A stretch of 64,000 nt of DNA from Pteria penguin (lineage: Eukaryota > Mollusca > Bivalvia > Pterioida > Pteriidae), in the NCBI GenBank assembly GCA_035048485.1, contig CM068587.1, forward strand, positions 28,724,534 to 28,788,533. The letters are read 5' to 3'. This document shows positions 1-9,644 of the stretch, piece by piece. Each line of letters opens with the position of its first letter. Position 1 is the stretch's first letter. A program made the position numbers and the translations under genes. The notes beneath the pieces were generated by a model that saw nothing but the letters and a program-made list of their open reading frames with translations, was not told where the DNA came from and ran no database searches.

Positions 1-223
1 TCAGAATTTTGTGATCTTCTGAAATGATCCCTTACACCTTTCTGTGACTGTTATCAGTGAAATGCTTATTAAATTTTGACAAGATTGTTAAATGTTATCA
101 TAAAATATCTAAATTACTTATAAAACAATTTGAAAAAGATAGCCTTTACAATTTACAAAATAACTCACATTGTATACAGTGGATACTTTCTGGTTTTGCC
201 CAGTATATATTTGAAGATGACGT

Positions 224-511
224 GACGATTTCAATTTCGCTATCACAAACTTTCCTTTCATAAGTAGCAACATTCCATCATCGCCCGCATACGGCGTATT
301 CATATCTCAGTTTATACGTTATTCCAGAGCTTGTTCAAATTACAATGACTTTATTCTGAGGGCTAGGCAACTTTCAGTTAAGCTGCTCAACCAGGGTTAT
401 ATATGTGCCAGACTAGCAACGTCACTGAGGAAGTTCTACGGTCGTTACGAGACTCTTATTACTCCATATGATTTCTCGTTATCCAGACTTTCAAATGATA
501 TTCTGGACTGA
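224..511 (+). pseudogene. Reverse transcriptase remnant (C-terminal part) of a molluscan retroelement
   Basis: A 95-codon open frame without an initiating Met runs from GAC at 224 to TGA at 509-511. It contains the block RDDFNF, then NFPFISSNIP, then AYGVFISQFIRYSRAC, LNQGY and LRKFYGRYETL. From memory this block order is typical of the post-catalytic part of a reverse transcriptase common in bivalve genomes, possibly Penelope-like or another non-LTR type. The catalytic YxDD part would lie upstream but is not in frame here. About 120 bases further on lies a sequence like the 3' region of the same element type. The family label beyond 'RT of a bivalve retroelement' is uncertain. Confidence 0.7.
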
Positions 512-1010
512 GACCGATTCCGATCATTTTACACAGATTTGACATCTTCTATACTAGAAGGTTACCTATTTTGACTTCTCCATATATAAATACATATGGT
601 ATTTACACGATTTGACTCTTTCTACTGGGTATATGTGACGGGTGTTGTTAGCAAGCAGAAGATGCTCACTCTCCTCGGGCACCTGATCTCACTCCATCAC
701 AGGGGTTCACATGTGCTCTTTAAGTAGACATATTTTGTTATTTTCCACTTGTTTTTTCATTTTCACTGATTTTCTATGTCCTCTGGTTTCATTATTTTTA
801 GACTAGACTTATGATTTGGATTTATCCATCACCTTTACATGTAGACAGTAAAGACTACCGATTATATTAACAGTCCTTACATATTTCTACCATTGAAACC
901 AATATAATAATTTAATTTCAAACCTTTATATTTATTTTAAGTAACTCTTCTCACTATGCTTAATGCTATTAATGTTCCTAATGTGATCTGAAACCATTTC
1001 CGTCCATGTT
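512..1010. other. Intergenic; retroelement 3' region at about 630-720
   Basis: Positions about 630-720 (GACGGGTGTTG through CTCGGGCACCTGATCTCA) match, with substitutions, the 3' repeat seen three times at 46.0-46.8 kb. They probably form the tail of the RT remnant ending at 511. The rest is AT-rich with no feature I can support. Confidence 0.55.
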
Positions 1011-1020
1011 ATTACTATTC

Positions 1021-2515
1021 CAATCATTTGGCCACGATCATCACGAAGAGACATATGTTGTCGAAATGCGCATATGGTGCACTAAATTAAAAGGTATATA
1101 TGTTCTATATTTATTATAACCACTAGGCCGGTGTCACTGCTGGTGGACTAATAGTTCCCGAGGGCATCATAAGTCTAGTTTTCAGTGCTTTTGTACTGAC
1201 ATGAAATATATACTTCAAATTTTCAGTCATCAAATGAAGTAAATCACTCTAAAACTAAGGAGTATCTCCCTCATGCATAGCTCTGTCCTTAGATAGATTC
1301 TTTGGTTCATTTTTCGGTCATTTTGTTTTCAATACTGCTCTTCAAATATTTATATATTTTGAGAATTCCAATCATTTGGCCACGAGCTTCACTGAAGAGA
1401 CATAGGTTGTCGAAATGCGCATATGGTGCACTATATTAAAAGGTAAATATGTTCTATATTTTTTATAACCACTAGGCCGGTGTCACTGCTGGTGGACTAA
1501 TAGTTCCCGAGGGCATCATAAGTCTAATTTTCAGTGCTTTTGTACTGACATGAAATATATACTTCAAATTTTCAGTCATCAAATTAAGTAAATCACTCTA
1601 AAACTAAGAATATCTCCCTCATGCATAGCTCTGTCCTTAGATAGATTCTTTGGTTCACTTTTCGGTCATTTTGTTTTCAATACTGCTCTTCAAATATTTA
1701 TATATTTTGACAATTCCAATCATTTGGCCACGTGCATCACTAAAGAGACATAAGTTGTCGAAATGCGCATATGGTGCACTAAATTAAAAGGTATATATGT
1801 TCTATATTTATTATAACCACTAGGCCGGTGTCACTGCTGGTGGACTAATAGTTCCCGAGGGCATAATAAGTCTAGTTTTCAGTGCTTTTGTACTGACATG
1901 AAATATATACTTCAAATTTTCAGTCATCAAATTAAGTAAATCACTCTAAAACTAAGGAGTATTTCCCTCATGCATTGCTCTGTCCTTAGATAGATTCTTT
2001 GTTTCACTTTTCGGTCATTTTGTTTTCAATACTGCTCTTCAAATATTTATATATTTTGACAATTCCAATCATTTGGCCACGAGCATCACTAAAGAGACAT
2101 AAGTTGTCGAAATGCGCATATGGTGCACTAAATTAAAAGGTATATATGTTCTATATTTATTATAACCACTAGGCCGGTGTCACTGCTGGTGGACTAATAG
2201 TTGCCGAGGGCATCATAAGTCTAGTTTTCAGTGCTTTTGTACTGACATGAAATATATACTTCAAATTTTTAGTCATCAAATTAAGTAAATCACTCTAAAA
2301 CTGAGGAGTATCTCCCTTATGCATAGCTATGTCCTTAGGTAGATTCTTTGGTTCACTTTTCGGTAATTTTATTTTCAATACTGCTCTTCAAATATTTATA
2401 TATTTTGAGAATTCCAATCATTTGGCCTCGAGCATCACTGAAGAGACATAAGTTGTCGAAATGCGCATATGGTGCACTAAAGTGAAAGGTATATATGTTC
2501 TATATTTATTATCCA
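1021..2515 (+). repeat. Tandem array of a ~349-bp dispersed repeat
   Basis: The landmark CCAATCATTTGG starts at 1020, 1368, 1716, 2065 and 2414, giving spacings of 348, 348, 349 and 349. There are four full monomers plus a fifth partial one ending in TATATTTATTAT near 2512. The monomers differ by only a few substitutions. Each holds the blocks GTTGTCGAAATGCGCATATG, CACTAGGCCGGTGTCACTGC and GTTCCCGAGGGCATCATAAG. The 10-mer ATTACTATTC stands at 1011-1020 and again at 2516-2525, flanking the array like a target-site duplication. Single or partial copies occur at 8575, 37345, 44156, 49430, 52200 (minus) and 59125 (minus), so the unit is both a satellite and a dispersed element. No coding frame runs through it. 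Confidence 0.9.
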
Positions 2516-2525
2516 ATTACTATTC

Positions 2526-3534
2526 GTCTAAACATCATTAAAACGCAAAGTTGAGGAAACTTATACAAAAACCTCTGAAATACAGAGAACCAAGATGCTA
2601 GACATGAGCAAAAACCTTTCTCCAAAAACAGTTTATCATTACACACTAGCAGTTAAAACTTCGAATAAATATACGGCTAGATATAAAAAATATCACTTTG
2701 GCAGCCTAGTGACAGAATTAGATTTAGATGCGAATCCAGGAAATCAATCCTCCTACATTTTTTATGTCAAAAATGATGGTCATGAGTCTGTTCTCACTTC
2801 TTTTGACACTAATAAACTAGATTTAGACATTTCTTATTTGTATTGTTTCTAATATGCACCAAAATCAGTACTAACCATGTTTTATTGCCGAAACCCATGA
2901 TGATCCATAAAATTTGTAAAGATATTAACACAAAACCGATATGAAAAATTATATCTGGCCTTCAAATCTACTGTGAAAAATGGTAAGCTCTGATTCGAAA
3001 AATCAATACCCTGAAAAAGATGATATCCAGATGTTGAACTCCCGAGCGATAACATCCCATTTCTGAGGTGATAAGAGAAACTGTTTCTAACAAATTGTCT
3101 GCATTCTCGATGTTCAGGACCATTTTGTCTCCCCTGAAAAGGTTTGGACAACGCTCAAGTAAAAGGGTGTATAAGGCTGAAGAGGGTCCCAATACCAGAC
3201 GTATGGTCTTTGCGTTGATCTTGGGAAAAGAAATTCTATAAAACGTAAAATTATTATTTGTTTTAAATTAATTTAATTTATTTTGCTAAAAAAATAAATA
3301 CGTCTGATTTTTGTTGTTTAACTTATAATCTACAAACCTACTTGAAAAGTTTTTTAATGATTTAAAAATTAAAAAATGAAATTATTTTATTTTGACAAGG
3401 ATATATGTCGGTATTAACTTTTAAACATGTGTCTCTTTTCAATGTATATCTGTATGTATAGACATTTATTTGTTAACAGTTTTTGAATACACAAATATTT
3501 AGGATTTTTTTGGTACATACTTGCTGTTGATAAA
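2526..3534. other. Intergenic, no recognised feature
   Basis: Short open frames occur at 2595-2852 (+) and 2882-3192 (-). I recognise none of them and they lack supporting context such as splice sites, signal peptides or domain motifs. 3240-3500 is very AT-rich. Confidence 0.4.
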
Positions 3535-3710
3535 ATACATAATACGAAAGTAACTGGTGTCAAGTGAGTATGTCACAAACAACAATGTACCACAGCGGAT
3601 ATTCACGGACCCCTGAATTTCAGAGGTGAGAATGGGTGCCGGGAAGATATAAGCGTCTCCAGAATGTCTACTAAATGCATTTAGACCAACAATACCAACA
3701 CGCAAAACAA
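3535..3710 (-). repeat. Retroelement 3'-end repeat, antisense copy
   Basis: The reverse complement of this stretch carries, in order, GGAGACGCTTATATCTTCCC, CACCTCTGAAATTCAGGGGT, CCGTGAATATCCGCTGTGGT and ACTTGACACCAGTTACTTTC. These are the same blocks as in the three head-to-tail copies at 46015-46830, in the opposite orientation. It is non-coding and belongs to a family spread through the window. Confidence 0.7.
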
Positions 3711-4083
3711 ATCTGCAAGTACATCGCAATGATACGACTGAAATAAGATTTTAAATGAATGTAATGCGATAAAAATTGGAGTTATGTTTGAGCCTCAATA
3801 AATTAATTACTTAGAGTTTTAACGAATACATTCCTTGCAATCTTTTCAATTAAATTATGACAATCAGTGATTAGAATTCTACATGACATAAGTGGATTAT
3901 ATTTTCGTTTAAATGACATTCAGATCCGTATTGTCATGTTAGTTTTGAACGTGTACGATAATTTCCTTAACAATGATTTATTTACCACAAGTTATAAAAA
4001 AAATTCCTAGATTATGTAATGTGTCTTCAAAATGGTTGGTCCATCATAGAAAAGAGGGAGTTTCGACAGCGTTGAAATCTCTC

Positions 4084-4090
4084 TATAAAA
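4084..4090 (+). promoter_or_regulatory. TATA box of shematrin-like gene 1
   Basis: TATAAAA, followed by G, lies 67 bases before a good 5' splice donor (AACA|GTAAGTG at 4151). Transcription would start near 4112-4115, giving a short leader exon. The same order (TATA, about 30 nt, short exon, GTAAGT) precedes the paralogue at 55 kb. Confidence 0.6.
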
Positions 4091-4113
4091 GGAAATTATT
4101 TCGTTGTTTAACA

Positions 4114-4150
4114 GATTGGGTGATCCATTCTCAGAGAAAACATTCAAACA
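4114..4150 (+). other. Predicted non-coding exon 1 of shematrin-like gene 1
   Basis: The start is inferred from the TATA spacing and the end from the GTAAGTG donor at 4151. The intron would run 4151-4534 (384 nt) and end in CTTTTTACAG at 4525-4534, two bases before the ATG at 4537. The 3' part of the exon (CCATTCTCAGAG) resembles the leader of gene 2 (CCCATTCTTCACACTCAG). Confidence 0.5.
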
Positions 4151-4536
4151 GTAAGTGAATTATTTTATATATTACAAATATCAGACGTAATGCAGAACAT
4201 ATTTTATTTTTTAAAAAAAGTTACTCTTAAATTATATAAAGAACAAACCGTTATCTATATTTACACTTTACGATAAAAAGAGTTTATAAACAGAGACTTG
4301 TGTGGAGGAGCTTTGAAAAACACTTCTTGGTTTATTTTGTGAAGGTTTTGATTTAAGAAATCAAAATCCTCTAATGATAATGAGCTATTTCAAACAGTCA
4401 TAGTGCACGCATGGTGCTAGGGACTATACTGATCGTAGCATTTAATTTGCAATCGGTTACATAGAATATTTATATTCTGTTTATGAGAAGTTATATTAAA
4501 TACAACGTGCTGACTTCTTTATTTCTTTTTACAGAC

Positions 4537-6127
4537 ATGTTGAAATTACTAAGCATAGCATTTATAATCGCCTCTGCACATGCCCGTAATTATAATCACG
4601 GCCACTATGGAGATGATGATGATGATTACAGCTATGGCTCGGGAGGTGACTATGGATATGGCATGGGCATGGGAGGTGGCTACGGACAAGGCATAGGAGG
4701 TGGCTACGGATATGGCATGGGCATGGGAGGTGGCTACGGATATGGCATGGGCATGGGAGGTGGCTATGGATATGGCATGGGCATTGGAAGTGGTTACGGA
4801 TATGGCATTGGAGGTGGAATGTTGGGTGGATTTGGCGGATATTTACCAGGATATAGATTAGGAAATGTCCAAGGAAGCATTAACAGGTTTGGAGGAGTCA
4901 ATACCTTTGCTTCTAACGTTGGTGGATTAACTCCAGCTTCAGCTGGAGCTGCCCAAGGTGCCGCAACCGGTAGCGCACTTGCTATTAATGCAGGTTTACC
5001 AGCCAGTTCAGTAAGTGGAGTCTCAATTGGAACTGGAGGAGGAAGAGCTCATGTTGTTGGAAATGTTAGACCAATTTACCCCTGGTACGGATATGGCTCT
5101 GGAATGGGATATGGTTATGGAGGCGGAATAGGAGGAGGTTATGGAATGGGATATGGTTATGGAGGCGGAATAGGAGGTGGTTATGGAGGCGGAATGGGAG
5201 GAGGTTATGGAATGGGATATGGCTATGGAGGCGGAATAGGAGGTGGTTATGGAGGTGGAATAGGAGGAGGTTATGGAATGGGATATGGTTATGGAGGCGG
5301 AATGGGAGGTGGTTATGGAGGCGGATATTACGATATTGCACATTTTAGAGGAAACACATTCGGAAACAACGCATTTGGCAACATTTATTCCAATTTGCAA
5401 GGAAATATCCCATATTTTAGTTCCGGTCTTGTTGGATATGGCGGTTACGGAGGTGGATATGGCGGCTACGGATATGGAGGTGGTATGGGAGGATATGGCA
5501 GCTACGGATATGGAGGTGGTATGGGAGGATATGGATATGGAGGTGGTATGGGAGGATATGGATATGGAGGTGGTATGGGAGGATATGGATATGGAGGAGG
5601 GTATGGCGGAATCGGAGGCGGAAGTGTTTTCAGTGGAACTTCGCAGTCATTCCCTTTCGGATTTGCTACCATGAGAGGACAAGCTTTTGGAGCTGGCGTA
5701 CCATGGTATGGATCAGTTAATTTCAATAATTTCAGAGTTGGAAGGCCATACTATGGCGGTGGTGGGGGAATATACTTCGGAGGTGGTGGCAGCGGCGGAA
5801 TAGGCATCGGAGGAACTGGCGGCGGTATTGGCGGTGGACTTAAAATTAAAAAGGTAGGTTTGTATCATCGAAGATGTATGACCCTTTCAATACTAAACAG
5901 GTTTTTCAACACATTAAATGTAAAAAGCAAGTTCCCGTGTGCTTGGCAGTGAGATGTAACAATGAAATAAAATTAGAAAAAGGGCAATGACATGACCCCT
6001 ATATAAACTAAAAGTGGAATCATATTTCAAATCATACATCTTTTACGTTTACATATATTTCATATGTTGGCATGTACTATACTTTAACTGCTTGTATGTA
6101 TAATTGTTTTTGCAGAAGGTTTACTAA
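4537..6127 (+). CDS. Shematrin-like Gly/Tyr-rich shell matrix protein, gene 1 (2 coding exons)
   Basis: The predicted mRNA joins 4537-5853 and 6116-6127, giving 442 residues. The start is the ATG two bases after the acceptor CAG at 4534; an in-frame ATG at 4483 lies inside the intron. Residues 1-16 (MLKLLSIAFIIASAHA) form a signal peptide with an AxA cleavage site, followed by an Asp run at 26-30. Gly/Tyr/Met repeats (GYGYGMGMGG) fill about 31-101. A less repetitive Ala/Ser/Val domain spans about 102-186, followed by GYGGGIGGGYGMG repeats. The shared motif DIAHFRGNTFGNNAFGNI starts at 266. GGMGGYGYG repeats follow, then a Phe/Arg-rich segment at about 365-407 and a Gly tail. A phase-0 intron (5854-6115, GTAGGT...TTTTGCAG) separates KIKK from the last exon, AAG GTT TAC TAA, so the protein ends KIKKKVY. 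Shematrins are mantle-secreted framework proteins of nacreous and prismatic shell with basic C-termini ending in Tyr; the match here is by composition and layout. Exon 2 is built of minisatellite-like units, so its length probably varies between alleles. Confidence 0.85.
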
Positions 6128-6198
6128 ACTGCTGGTCACAACATACCATACGAGGATGAATTGTCCCTATCCAACTCATTCATATACTTTTTTATGTT

Positions 6199-6204
6199 AT
6201 TAAA
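6199..6204 (+). terminator. Poly(A) signal ATTAAA of gene 1
   Basis: ATTAAA lies 72 nt after the TAA at 6125-6127 and is followed by a GT/T-rich stretch (GTTTGTATTGCATTGTATG) suited to a downstream element. Gene 2 has the same hexamer at nearly the same distance from its stop. Confidence 0.65.
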
Positions 6205-6284
6205 GTTTGTATTGCATTGTATGTTTTGAGTTTCATATTTATATTCAATAATAGCTCATATCTATTATGCACCTTTGTTCGAGA

Positions 6285-6480
6285 GACGTCCAAGCTCAAG
6301 TAGTTAGATGTGAGGTTCAATTAATGAGAGATCCTGGGTTCGACTCCCATCGGTATCTCATCAATGTAGGGTGTTTTTAAAGATCCCTCACTGCTTCCGA
6401 TCGGTCGGTTTCAAAGATCTGGATTTGTGTGCATTACATCAGACTGATGTCCTCATTTAATTGAAATTCTGATTTCAATG
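6285..6480 (+). repeat. tRNA-derived SINE, family A, sense copy
   Basis: It has a B-box-like GGGTTCGACTCCC at about 6338-6350. The family body follows: GGGTGTTTTTAAAGATCCCT, CACTGCTTCCGATCGGTC, then GCATTACATCAGACTGATGT. Compared with the complete copies at 14.9 and 34.2 kb the A-box region is degenerate and the middle is shortened. Confidence 0.6.
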
Positions 6481-6489
6481 AAAACACCC

Positions 6490-8570
6490 CCCCCCCCTTC
6501 AACAAAATAAAAACAACAATTAAAAATAATAATAAACAAATAAATAAAAACCAGCGAAAAGAAGCAAACGTTCAGGGGTGGTATGTTTGTACAAATAGCT
6601 ATCTTACCTAATTTACTTTTTCGTTCGTAGTTTGCTTTTTTTTCAACTCATTACATGTAACAAGACTAATTTTGTGTTTTACGACACGAGACAATTAGTG
6701 TACAATTAGTTTGCATGCGGGCATAGTTTTCCAAATAAGAATTACATACTCCAACTGGACAGAAAGAAACACTCTGGCATAATTAAGTAGTGCAATTGTC
6801 ATGTTTTCGTACCCGAATCGCAAAAGATGTGTCTACATGGCAGATACAGATACATTATGAACGCATACTTTTTATCATAATATAATGAAAGGAAAACAAT
6901 TTCCAGTCTGGCTAGCAAAATACAGCCACGGTTGCTAAAACAAACCGACAAAATAAAATCATACGTTTATCAACAATTATGTGCAGCTTCATTTCATAAA
7001 TAGGCATAAAGAATGAACACGGACTGCATTATACAGTATTAGGTCTCGAGTAAAATAACACTTGATTCAAAATTCTGTACGAGGGTAACAAATGAAATTA
7101 GGTAAGTGTACCAGTATGTGCGAAAAACTAGTATGTATGAAATCCTATTTATTCAGACATTGATAAAGAATAGGTAAGTTATAAGTGTGTAAGGCATTGT
7201 GTGTGAGTAGCATGGGCGAAAACGTGGCAAACAATGCATCACAGTCATGTATACAGATTAACATATAGATGTAGCGGAGTCATATAAACGTAGCTGGGTA
7301 GATAGCGTTATGCTTATTTGATATGGTCTAAAGTGGTAATAGAAGTCATGTGCTAGATAGTTTAAATTTTGAATACAGGGCCCTTTACCGCCTAATGTGT
7401 TATAACCATAAAGAGTTCATTTCGTTATCTAAGGGGACGGCCATTTGATTCTCAATGGGGGAGGGGGGTGTTGCTTTCATATTTGGACGAATCACATTAT
7501 TTATTTTCAGATCTTTGAATGATAGAATATATCTATTTCCTTAATATCCTGGAACAGATTATTTATTTATATTCTTGACTTTTTCGTCGCCAATAAATAT
7601 TTGTTAGAATTGCGTTGTAATATATGCCATTAACACATATTCTTTTATAATTATATTTCGTCAACAAATCGCATTCTAATATAAGGTAAACTCAACAAAT
7701 AATACGCAAACACTACTTTAATTGCTTAAAGGTCTTTATACTATTAGTTTCTATTTTAAAGTGTGTAGTCTTCCTCAGTCTCTGGTATCTAGGGGGAGAA
7801 TTTTCGCATTTCTAATTTTGTCTTCACTACTTCTAGATTAAACTTGAGAAAGCTTGGTAGATATTTCCTCATGTACCATTTTACATGTTTCAAACGTTTT
7901 AAAGAAACTAAAGACTTATGACCATCTACAATCATTGTTCAATATCGTTGTGCAATGTTTTTATGTCTAAAGTGAACAATATAGGCCCATTTTGGGCTCT
8001 TTTTACTTTTGTTATTATATATGTTAAGTGAAGATACACTTCTTTGTTGATTTTACTTTTGTTCCCATTTTAAAGTTATGTTTGTGTTTATTTACAATTG
8101 AATAAATGTGTATAAATCATTTGACAAATGTCCTGTTGCACTAACTTAAAGGGAATGAAACACTGTCAACAAATATTGCCACCATAAATTTTGAAATGCA
8201 CATGATTTAAACATCAACTTTGCATATGTGCTCAGGTGAGAAATGAGACAAATTCAATTAAAATCCCTTTTGGCTACTCGTTTAACGTTGAAATATTGTA
8301 CCTGGTATATAAATAAGGGGCGGACAACACGAGGGGACATTGGGGAAAGGGTTTGGAAATTGACGGTAAGGGGACGAGAATGACACTATTCCGAACAAAA
8401 ATCTGAAGAAAATATCTCTCAGAAAGCAAATGGTAGAGCCCTTGTCACCTGCCTGTCGCTCAAAATGCAAATTTAAAAAAAGCAACAATTCTATTAAGTT
8501 TTAATGAACATATTGAATATCACGATTTGTCCAATGCTATGAATTCCGCTGAAATAAGAGTATTTTCAGT
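6490..8570. other. Intergenic, no recognised feature
   Basis: The stretch is AT-rich with short homopolymers (C run at 6487-6498, G-rich run at 7456-7470). The longest open frames are under 70 codons and show no recognisable motif. Confidence 0.4.
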
Positions 8571-8574
8571 AATC

Positions 8575-8808
8575 AAATTAAGTAAACACTCTAAAACTAA
8601 GGAGTACCTCCCTCATGCATAGCTCTGTCCTTAGATAGATTCTTTAGTTCACTTTTCTCTCATTTTGGCTTCAACACTGCTCTTCATATTTTTATACATT
8701 TTGAGAATTCCAATCATTCGGCTACGAACATCACTGAAGAGACATAACTTGTCGAAATGCGCATATGGTGCACTAAATTAAAAGGTATATATGTTCTATA
8801 TTTATTAT
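8575..8808 (+). repeat. Dispersed single copy of the 349-bp repeat, 5'-truncated
   Basis: It contains TCAAATTAAGTAAACACTCT, CTCCCTCATGCATAGCTCTG and AACTTGTCGAAATGCGCATA, and ends in TATATTTATTAT like the last monomer of the array at 2512. The CACTAGGCCGG...GAGGGCATC half is missing. It starts within the TTTTCAGT(A/C)ATCAAATT block. Confidence 0.8.
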
Positions 8809-9272
8809 ATAGTTCAACTACTACACATTACACTATAGGGAACAATCTGTCGAGCGAAGCGAGCTGGGAAAATCAACATCTTTTCTTCAGAACATTCAAC
8901 CTTATATTGGCATGATCTGGTATATGTACTAGCTAGTACTAAGCCAGAATATTTATTTTCATTTCAGTCAAAGGAAGATTTGTTATTTCCAGCATTTTGA
9001 GGGTGAGAATATCTTTTTCCAAAAAGTGCCCCCCCCCCCGCCTCAGAATTAAATGGTCGTCCACAAACGACAGGGAAGAATTATAAGAGTGATAGAGTAT
9101 ATGGTATCCATTCATAGATATAGTATACAAAACGACAGAGATGCGAGAAATGAAAACCTAATAAATCAAACTGAGTTTGAAAAAACAGCTGTCAAATACC
9201 CACAGCATGTCTGTATAAATCACCCAAGAAGTCAAATAAAACGACCAATCACACTTGCTTATTCCGGGAAAG

Positions 9273-9450
9273 AAACAACTAAACGGAATAGTAATAAAAA
9301 AAAACCCAGACCGACTTACAGATACACGGACAACCCAAAGTTTATAAGCCATCATGGTCTACAAGACCTGGGGCATAATAATCTTTGGGTTGTCCGTTTA
9401 TCCGTAAGTCCTTCTGTTTTGGGGGGTTTTTTTATTCCGTTCGTTCCGTC
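9273..9450. mobile_element. Foldback (hairpin) MITE-like element
   Basis: The left arm at about 9273-9340 (core ACGGACAACCCAAAG) is the inverted copy of the right arm at about 9383-9450 (core CTTTGGGTTGTCCGT). The inner ~38 bp pair well, and similarity continues outward through the A-rich/T-rich strings to AACGGAATA and TATTCCGTT. The loop is about 42 nt. Open frames crossing it (9053-9463 and neighbours) are by-products of the inverted arms. Confidence 0.75.
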
Positions 9451-9464
9451 CCGCTTTCAATAAC

Positions 9465-9640
9465 ATTTCAAAGGCAGGTGGTAGGGCTTTCATATTTCAC
9501 ATGTGTATTTCTTGTGGAAAGACTGTTATTTTTCCCAACAATATTTGACCTTCTGACCATGGAATTTGATCTATATTTTAGGGAAAAAACCCTTATACTA
9601 TAACTTTTGAATGCTAAGAGATAGATCTTGAAATTTTGGA
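9465..9640 (+). repeat. Dispersed repeat related to 13.55-13.78 kb
   Basis: It shares GCTTTCATATTTCACATGTG, TTTCTTGTGGAAAGAC, GACCTTCTGACCAT and CTTTTGAATGCTAAGAGATA with the stretch upstream of the (G)CCCCCGGAAC element near 13.8 kb. No coding potential is seen. Confidence 0.5.
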
Positions 9641-9644
9641 AGGT

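Noticed and set aside
1021..2515. CRISPR-like array
   Set aside because: The whole 349-bp unit repeats, with no short repeat/unique spacer alternation, and the genome is clearly animal.
3973..4158. 61-codon ORF upstream of gene 1
   Set aside because: It overlaps the TATA box and leader exon of gene 1 and resembles nothing known.
4283..4290. Alternative promoter (TTTATAAA) for gene 1
   Set aside because: It lies within the predicted first intron and has no good downstream donor, unlike the TATA box at 4084.
5023..5726. Antisense and alternate-frame ORFs over gene 1 (His/Leu-, Ser/Thr-, Pro-rich)
   Set aside because: They are shadows of the GGN-rich coding repeats; similar shadows occur over gene 2 at 56941-57500.
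4483..5952. Single 489-residue reading frame for gene 1
   Set aside because: Its first 18 codons lie in an intron (acceptor at 4534) and its last 50 lie past a good donor at 5854. The spliced model gives a C-terminus matching the paralogue.
9053..9463. 136-codon ORF on the + strand
   Set aside because: It runs through both arms of a foldback element and has no signal or domain; the inverted arms explain its openness.
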